64,000 bases of DNA. It comes from Egicoccus sp. AB-alg2. GTDB lineage: Bacteria; Actinomycetota; Nitriliruptoria; Nitriliruptorales; Nitriliruptoraceae. This document shows positions 59,200 to 64,000 of this stretch, piece after piece (the first letter of the stretch is position 1; each line of letters begins with the position of its first letter). The stretch covers positions 62,001-126,000 of the forward strand of contig NZ_JBGUAX010000005.1 in NCBI RefSeq assembly GCF_041821065.1, written 5' to 3'. A program made the position numbers and the translations under genes. A model generated the notes under the pieces. It was not told where the DNA came from, ran no database searches, and saw only the letters and a program-made list of their open reading frames with translations.

Positions 59200-59955
59200 T
59201 CAGGGCCACAGCGCCACGGCGACCGGCGCGACGACCAGCGCGGGCAACAGGTTCGCCACCCGGATCGCGCGGATCTCGAGCAGGCGCAGCCCGATCCCGA
59301 CCACGAGGAAGCCGCCGACGGCGCCGACGGTCGCGACCATCACCTCGGTGGTCCACGGGCCGACGGCGGCGGCCGCCAGCGTCAGGCCGCCCTGGTACAG
59401 CAGCAGCGGCAGGGCGGCGAAGGCCACGCCCAGGCCCAGGGCGGAGGCGAACGCCAGCGCCGCGAACCCGTCGAGCACGGACTTCACCGACAGCAGCTGC
59501 ATGCTGCCGGTCAGCCCACCCTCGACCGCGCCGAGCACGGCCAGCGGCCCGACGCACACCAGCAGGGTGGTGACGACGAATCCCTCGACGAACCGGTGCC
59601 GGGCGCCCTCGGCGTCTGGGCCGTGCGCGGCTGCGGCATCCGGGCCGCGGCCGAGCACCGCGTCGCGCAGGCGCTCACCGAGCCGGGTCAGCCGCGCCTC
59701 GACGTCGACGGCCTCGCCGACCAGGCCGCCCACCAGCAGGGAACCGAGCACGAGGAGCACCGCGCCACGTCCGAGGTGACCGGCCAGTTCCGGCCCGAAG
59801 GTGTCCAGCGCGTCGGCGATGCCGAGGACGACGACGAAGAGACCGAGCAGGTCGGTGACCGTCGTCCGGACACGCGCGGGCAGCCGGCCGCCGACGGCGG
59901 TGCCGGCCAGGGCGCCCACGACGATGGCGCCGACGTTCAGGAAGGTCCCGGTCAC
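59200..59955 (-). CDS. DUF554-family membrane protein
   Basis: 251 residues with about seven hydrophobic helices. The opening TGTFLNVGAIVVGALAGTAVG, FVVVLGIADAL, the VEGFVVTTLLVCVGPLAVLG segment and SVKSVLDGFAALAFAS match DUF554 (YdfK-like) proteins. Function unknown. GTG start 37 bases after the RNA methyltransferase gene. Confidence 0.92.
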   Translation of the reverse strand: MTGTFLNVGAIVVGALAGTAVGGRLPARVRTTVTDLLGLFVVVLGIADALDTFGPELAGHLGRGAVLLVLGSLLVGGLVGEAVDVEARLTRLGERLRDAVLGRGPDAAAAHGPDAEGARHRFVEGFVVTTLLVCVGPLAVLGAVEGGLTGSMQLLSVKSVLDGFAALAFASALGLGVAFAALPLLLYQGGLTLAAAAVGPWTTEVMVATVGAVGGFLVVGIGLRLLEIRAIRVANLLPALVVAPVAVALWP

Positions 59956-59992
59956 AGCCGGCGCAAGGTACTCGGTCCGGCGACCAGCTCCG

Positions 59993-60799
59993 TCACGGGC
60001 GGGCGGCGAGGGCGTGGAACGCGATGGCGCCGGCCGCGGCCACGTTGAGCGAGTCGACGCCGTGGTGCATCACGATCCGTGCGGCATGGGTGGCGGCGCC
60101 GACCGCGGCCGGGGTCAGACCGGGCCCCTCCGCACCCAGCAGGACCGCGACCCGCGCGCCCGGCCGCGGCATGGTGGCCAGGTCGGCCGCGTCGTCGCGG
60201 GGGGTGAGTGCCACGGTCGCGAAGCCCGCCTCGTGCAGCCGCGGCATCGTCAGGTCCAGCGGCGGCACCCATGCGAAGGGCACGTGCAGGACGTGCCCCA
60301 TGGACACCCGCACGGCGCGCCGGTACAGCGGATCGGCACACCCCGGCGCCAGCAGGACCGCGTCGACGCCCAGCCCGCGGGCCGACCGGAACAGCGTGCC
60401 GAGGTTCTCGTGGTCGTTCAGCCCCTCGAGCACCGCCACGGTGCGCGCGCCGACCAGGACGTCGTCGAGGTCGGGCGCCGGCCGGCGCCCCCCACAGCCC
60501 AGCACGCCCTGGTGCAGCCGGAAGCGCACGAGCGCGTAGAGCAGCTGGCGCGTGACGACGTAGACGGGCAGCTGCTCGTGGCCGGCCAGGTCGGCCAGCA
60601 TCGTCTCCAGCTGCTCCTCGACGACCAGCACCGACCGCGGCGGGTAGGCCGAGCGGAGCAGCTCCCGGACGACGTTGGGCCCCTCGGCGATGAACACCCC
60701 GAGCTGGTGCTCATAGCGCTTGCGCAGGGCCGGGTCGTTGAGCGCGGCGTAGTCGGCGAGGCGCTCGTCGTCCGGATCGTCGATCCGGACCACGTTCAC
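59993..60799 (-). CDS. SpoU/TrmH-family RNA 2'-O-methyltransferase
   Basis: 268 residues. An N-terminal substrate-binding domain is followed by the SPOUT knot domain with motif 1 VLEGLNDHENLGTLFRSARG, motif 2 VAVLLGAEGPGLTPA and motif 3 HHGVDSLNVAAAGAIAFH. It methylates tRNA or rRNA ribose with S-adenosylmethionine; the target nucleotide is unknown. GTG at 60799 overlaps the plsC stop as GTGA. Confidence 0.93.
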   Translation of the reverse strand: MNVVRIDDPDDERLADYAALNDPALRKRYEHQLGVFIAEGPNVVRELLRSAYPPRSVLVVEEQLETMLADLAGHEQLPVYVVTRQLLYALVRFRLHQGVLGCGGRRPAPDLDDVLVGARTVAVLEGLNDHENLGTLFRSARGLGVDAVLLAPGCADPLYRRAVRVSMGHVLHVPFAWVPPLDLTMPRLHEAGFATVALTPRDDAADLATMPRPGARVAVLLGAEGPGLTPAAVGAATHAARIVMHHGVDSLNVAAAGAIAFHALAARP

Positions 60800-61560
60800 G
60801 ACCCGTCGCGCTCCCGTCGCCGGCGCTGGGCGTCGGCCCGCGCCGCCGCCTCGGCCTGGGCGACCGTCGGCGCGCTGCCACCCAGGTGGGCGGGCTGCCA
60901 CCAGGTGTCGTCCGGACCGCTGGGCACCTGCGGGTACGTGCGCTGGAGCTCGTCGACCAGGTCGCCGATGGCGGCCATCAGCCGCTTGTGGACCTCGAGC
61001 GGGTCGTCGTCGGCGGTGTAGGCGATCCGCGGGCCGAAGGCGACCGTGACGACCAGGTTGCGGAACAGGCGCGGCTTGCGGCCCTTGGTGAACACGCGTT
61101 GCGTGCCCCACACCGCCCCGGGGATCAGCGGGACGCCGGCCTCCATGGCCATGCGCACGGCACCCGGACGGCCCGCCAGGGGCACGAACGAGCGGCTGAT
61201 CGTGCCCTCGGGAAACATCCCGACGAGGTCGCCGGCGGCCAGTGCCTCGCCGACCTCGCGCAGCGCGACCCGCGTGTTGCCGGCCCGGTCGACCGGGATG
61301 TGGCCCATGGCGCGCATCAGCGGGCCGGACACCTTGTGGTCGAAGACCTCACGTTTGGCGACGAAGCGCAGGCGGCGCTTGCCCTGCTCGCGCACGCCGT
61401 AGCCGGCGAACACGAAGTCGAGGTAGCCGATGTGGTTGGTCGCGACGACGGCGGGCCCGGACGCGGGCACGTGCTCGTGCCCAGTCACCCGGACCTTCCA
61501 GTTCAGGACCCGGAACGCGGCGAGGACGGTGCCGATGACACCTGTGTAGACGGGGTTCAC
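60796..61560 (-). CDS. plsC: 1-acyl-sn-glycerol-3-phosphate acyltransferase
   Basis: 254 residues. Acyltransferase motifs I (NHIGYLD, the H-x4-D pair), III (MFPEGTISR) and IV (VPLIPGAVWGTQ) are present. It makes phosphatidic acid at the membrane in phospholipid synthesis. A hydrophobic N-terminus and a charged C-terminal tail are seen. ATG at 61560, 15 bases after the ilvE stop; coupled downstream to the methyltransferase gene. Confidence 0.92.
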   Translation of the reverse strand: MNPVYTGVIGTVLAAFRVLNWKVRVTGHEHVPASGPAVVATNHIGYLDFVFAGYGVREQGKRRLRFVAKREVFDHKVSGPLMRAMGHIPVDRAGNTRVALREVGEALAAGDLVGMFPEGTISRSFVPLAGRPGAVRMAMEAGVPLIPGAVWGTQRVFTKGRKPRLFRNLVVTVAFGPRIAYTADDDPLEVHKRLMAAIGDLVDELQRTYPQVPSGPDDTWWQPAHLGGSAPTVAQAEAAARADAQRRRRERDGS

Positions 61561-61575
61561 CCGGGGCTTCCTTCG

Positions 61576-62586
61576 TCAGACCGGCTGCGTCCACCCATGG
61601 GGGTCGGCCGCCTCACCACGCTGGACGGCGAGCAGCGCGTCGCGCAAGCGTGCCGTGTTGGGGCCCATGCCGCCGTCGCCCACCATGACCCGACGACCCT
61701 CGTGCACGAGGTGGCCGACGGGTGCCAGCACGGCGGCGGTGCCGGCGAGGGCGGCCTCGCCGGTGTCGGCCCAGGCCAGCACCTCGTCGACCGTGATGTC
61801 GCGCTCGTCGACCTGGTAGCCGAGGTCCCGGGCGATCGTGAGCACGGAGTCGCGGGTCACCCCGTGCAGGAACGACCCGTCGAGCGCCTTGGTGATCACG
61901 CGGCGGTCGTCGAGCAGCAGGAAGTTGGCCGCGCCGGTCTCCTGCACGTCGCCGTCGGGCGCGAACAGCACCTGGTCGGCGCCGTGCTCGGCCCGGGCAC
62001 GGCGCGTGACGCCGAGCGCCATCGCATAGTTCGCGCCGGACTTCACCTGCCCGAACTGGGGTGTCGTCCGCGGCAGGCGCGTCTCCACGGCCAGCGTCAG
62101 CCCGCCGCCGTCGCCCCGGAAGTAGTCGCCGACCGGGCTGGCCAACACGTACAGCAACGCCTCGGCCGACGGCGCCGCCGCCGCACCGATGTTGGGCTCG
62201 GTCCCCAGCAGGACGGGCCGCAGGTACAGCGCGCCCGGCACGGCCGGCACGACATCGAGGTTGGCCGCCACCACGTCGTGGAGCGCCCTGGTCACCAGCT
62301 CCAGCGGCGGGACGGGCAGCGAGAGCAACGCGGCCGAGGCACGCAGGCGCTCGGCGTGGCGCGGCGCCCGGAACAGGCGCACCTTGCCGTCGATGCCGGG
62401 ATGCGCCTTCAGGCCCTCGAAGCAGGCGCTGCCGTAGTGCAGCGCGTGCGCGGCGGGGTGAAGCGCCAACGGCCCGGTCTCGACCAGCTCCACGTCGCCG
62501 AAGACGCCGTCGGTGGTGGTGGCCTGAATCATCCGGGGCGCCATGACCGTGCCGAAGGCCGGTGCCGTCGTCGCCGAACCGCTCAT
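61576..62586 (-). CDS. ilvE: Branched-chain amino acid aminotransferase
   Basis: 336 residues of PLP fold type IV. LHYGSACFEGLKAH, the PLP lysine in GQVKSGANYAMALG, and the Glu-containing VQETGAANFLLL. It catalyses the last step of Leu, Ile and Val synthesis in the cytoplasm. ATG at 62586 with GGAGGAG upstream. First gene of the probable operon running to 57410. Confidence 0.95.
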   Translation of the reverse strand: MSGSATTAPAFGTVMAPRMIQATTTDGVFGDVELVETGPLALHPAAHALHYGSACFEGLKAHPGIDGKVRLFRAPRHAERLRASAALLSLPVPPLELVTRALHDVVAANLDVVPAVPGALYLRPVLLGTEPNIGAAAAPSAEALLYVLASPVGDYFRGDGGGLTLAVETRLPRTTPQFGQVKSGANYAMALGVTRRARAEHGADQVLFAPDGDVQETGAANFLLLDDRRVITKALDGSFLHGVTRDSVLTIARDLGYQVDERDITVDEVLAWADTGEAALAGTAAVLAPVGHLVHEGRRVMVGDGGMGPNTARLRDALLAVQRGEAADPHGWTQPV

Positions 62587-62857
62587 CGCCGCTCCTCCAC
62601 GCCTGTCGGGCCTCGCGGATCGTAACCGCCGCCCGGGGCGCCACCCGCGTCGGCGCGCGAGCCGGCCGCACCGGCGACCTGCCGGCCGTACCCGGCCGCG
62701 GGCACCTTCCGACGTCGGTGGCCGGGCACCGTCCGTGCGATCAACGGCGGAGCAAGCCCGCCCCGTTCGTACATACGCGCGCCCTGGTTCGTGCTCCGAG
62801 GGGCCGTTACACCTGTCTGCGACCGGAACGAACCGCCTCACCAACCGGAGGAACACC

Positions 62858-62917
62858 GTGTACATCGGCCTCGGAACCCTGCTGCTCATCATCATCCTCA
62901 TCCTGCTGTTCGCCTGA
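62858..62917 (+). CDS. Very small hydrophobic membrane peptide
   Basis: A 19-residue frame starting at GTG with CGGAGGAA upstream, encoding Tyr-Ile-Gly-Leu-Gly-Thr followed by a run of Leu/Ile ending Phe-Ala, just enough for one membrane helix. The strong ribosome site and the hydrophobic content argue that it is real; proof would need expression data. It lies 39 bases before the next small membrane protein gene. Confidence 0.5.
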   Translation: MYIGLGTLLLIIILILLFA

Positions 62918-62956
62918 TCCCCACACCCGCCTGTTACGACGGGGGAAGGACACGGC

Positions 62957-63205
62957 ATGGCAGTGGACGTGAAGAGCGACACCGATCGGGTCCGTGAGGA
63001 GTTCGACGGCCTGTCGAACGCGACGCAGGTGTTCATCTGGTGCCTCGTCGGGCTCGGCGTGATCGTCGGACTCCTGCTCGGCGGCGCCGTCGGGTACGGC
63101 GTGGCCGTCGAGGACGTCGAGGGTCGCGACTGCATCGAGCACGACGGAGAGCTCTACTGCGCCGACGACGGCGCGGCGGGCGACGACACCGGCGAGACCG
63201 GCTGA
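62957..63205 (+). CDS. Small single-pass membrane protein
   Basis: 82 residues. A charged N-terminus, one membrane helix (about 26-50, VFIWCLVGLGVIVGLLLGGAVGYGV), and an acidic C-terminal tail with two Cys (DCIEHDGELYC) that could form a disulphide outside the cell. ATG with GGGGGAAGGA upstream. No family is recognised. Terminator hairpin 23 bases after its stop. Confidence 0.75.
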   Translation: MAVDVKSDTDRVREEFDGLSNATQVFIWCLVGLGVIVGLLLGGAVGYGVAVEDVEGRDCIEHDGELYCADDGAAGDDTGETG

Positions 63206-63228
63206 GTCGCACCGCGACTTCGACCTGA

Positions 63229-63264
63229 CGAGGACGGGCGGCCACCACGAGCCGCCCGTCCTCG
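63229..63264 (+). terminator. Strong intrinsic-terminator-like hairpin
   Basis: Perfect 14-base stem CGAGGACGGGCGGC / GCCGCCCGTCCTCG with an 8-base loop, right after the small membrane protein gene and before the next start codon. No long T-run follows. Confidence 0.8.
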
Positions 63265-63318
63265 CGTTCGCGGCCGGCACGCTGCCGCGCCGCTTCCCGC
63301 TCCGACCGAGGACCACAC

Positions 63319-64000
63319 GTGAGCGACCGCGACTACGACGTGGTGCTGTTCGGCGCCACCGGCTTCACGGGCCGCCTGGTGGCCGCCCACCTCGCCCGCC
63401 GCGTCACCGGCACCACCACCCGGTGGGCGGTCGCCGGACGCGACCGCAGCCGCCTTCAGCGGCTGGTCGCCGAGCTGCCGGGCGACCCACCGGCGATCGA
63501 GGTCGTCGACCTCGCCGACGACGCCGGTCTGCGCGCGCTGACGGCCCGCACCACGGTGGTCGCCACGACCATCGGACCCTACGCCCGCCTCGGCGAGCCC
63601 ATCGTCGCCGCCTGTGTCGACACCGGCACCGACTACGCCGACATCACCGGCGAGCCCGGCTTCGTCGCGCTCGTGCGCGACCGCTACGGCGAGGCGGCCC
63701 ACCGCGCCGGCGTGCGCCTGGTCACCTGCTGCGGCTTCGACTCGGTCCCGCACGACCTGGGTGCGCAGTTCACGGCCGCGCTGCTCCCCCAGGACGCCGA
63801 ACTCGAGGTCCGCGGCTACGTCGAGGCCAACGCGCGCTTCAGCGGCGGCACGGCGCACAGCGCACTGGAAGCGGTCGCCTCCCGCCGGCTGGGTGGTGCC
63901 GGGCGGCCCGGTCCGGGCGCGCCCGAACTGCGGCCCGTCCGGGCGTTGCCGCCGCGCGTGCACCGGGCCGTCGACGGTGTCGTGACGGGCTACGGCGTGC
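63319..64000 (+). CDS. Saccharopine-dehydrogenase-like / trans-acting enoyl reductase-type oxidoreductase, truncated by window end
   Basis: The first 227 residues are present. Rossmann motif VVLFGATGFTGRLVAAHLA, then WAVAGRDRSRLQRLVAEL, TIGPYARLGEPIVAACVDTGTDYADITGE and CCGFDSVPHDLGAQF, which match the saccharopine dehydrogenase-like NADP-binding family, including mycobacterial trans-acting enoyl reductases of lipid synthesis. GTG at 63319. The substrate-binding half lies beyond the window, so the exact subfamily is open. Confidence 0.85.
   Translation, partial: MSDRDYDVVLFGATGFTGRLVAAHLARRVTGTTTRWAVAGRDRSRLQRLVAELPGDPPAIEVVDLADDAGLRALTARTTVVATTIGPYARLGEPIVAACVDTGTDYADITGEPGFVALVRDRYGEAAHRAGVRLVTCCGFDSVPHDLGAQFTAALLPQDAELEVRGYVEANARFSGGTAHSALEAVASRRLGGAGRPGPGAPELRPVRALPPRVHRAVDGVVTGYGV

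Overview
The window is 64 kb of very GC-rich, densely coding bacterial chromosome with many GTG starts and GTGA/ATGA stop-start overlaps. Gene content fits Actinomycetota: SigA-like sigma factors, a 7TM-HD phosphodiesterase, an actinobacterial-type ferrochelatase with a C-terminal cysteine cluster, a GuaB1-type enzyme, a LytR-CpsA-Psr (LCP) protein and a one-pass Ser/Thr kinase. Two strongly acidic exported proteins hint at a salt-adapted organism. A deep-branching class such as Nitriliruptoria is my guess and is not proven by the sequence. I see no rRNA, tRNA, CRISPR array, transposase or integrase.

Layout. 1-8.0 kb (minus strand): two paralogous group-2-like sigma-70 factors, the first coupled to a PBP4-type D,D-carboxypeptidase (cut by the window edge), with an acyltransferase-3 protein, a BASS-family transporter and a YibE/F protein between them. 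8.4-13.1 kb: VOC protein, alkyltransferase-like protein, a stand-alone AsnC/RAM domain, the 7TM-HD protein and type I pantothenate kinase. 13.5-22.4 kb: two acidic exported four-repeat proteins (one ends in LysM), then a MoxR-VWA pair divergent from a Crp-TIM-barrel-DUF58 operon. 22.4-31 kb: a signalling cluster (soluble REC-kinase, OmpR regulator plus tripartite hybrid kinase) and a third four-repeat protein translationally coupled to a second Crp-type regulator. 31-42.5 kb: hydrolase, EamA exporter, ferrochelatase, an orphan REC-HPt pair, histidine phosphatase, LCP protein, HrpB helicase and a GGDEF-EAL protein. 42.6-52.5 kb: M20 peptidase, PQQ-type sugar dehydrogenase lipoprotein, an NfeD-flotillin operon, an ion channel and GuaB1. 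52.5-53.1 kb: a non-coding block with 45-bp tandem repeats and a roughly 415-bp imperfect palindrome. 53.1-64 kb: aldo/keto reductase, epimerase, Ser/Thr kinase with an extracellular discoidin-like domain, then a probable minus-strand operon ilvE-plsC-RNA methyltransferase-DUF554-PH-like-AI-2E, and finally small membrane proteins and a truncated saccharopine-dehydrogenase-like gene.

The most unusual content is the three-member family of exported proteins with the same four-unit beta-repeat architecture (13469-15145, 15331-17295, 28756-30300). One copy is coupled to a Crp-family regulator. Two copies lie beside a MoxR/VWA/DUF58 module that is split around another Crp regulator, whose promoter carries two near-identical palindromes. 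I infer a regulated cell-envelope or surface-layer system; its function cannot be read from the sequence.
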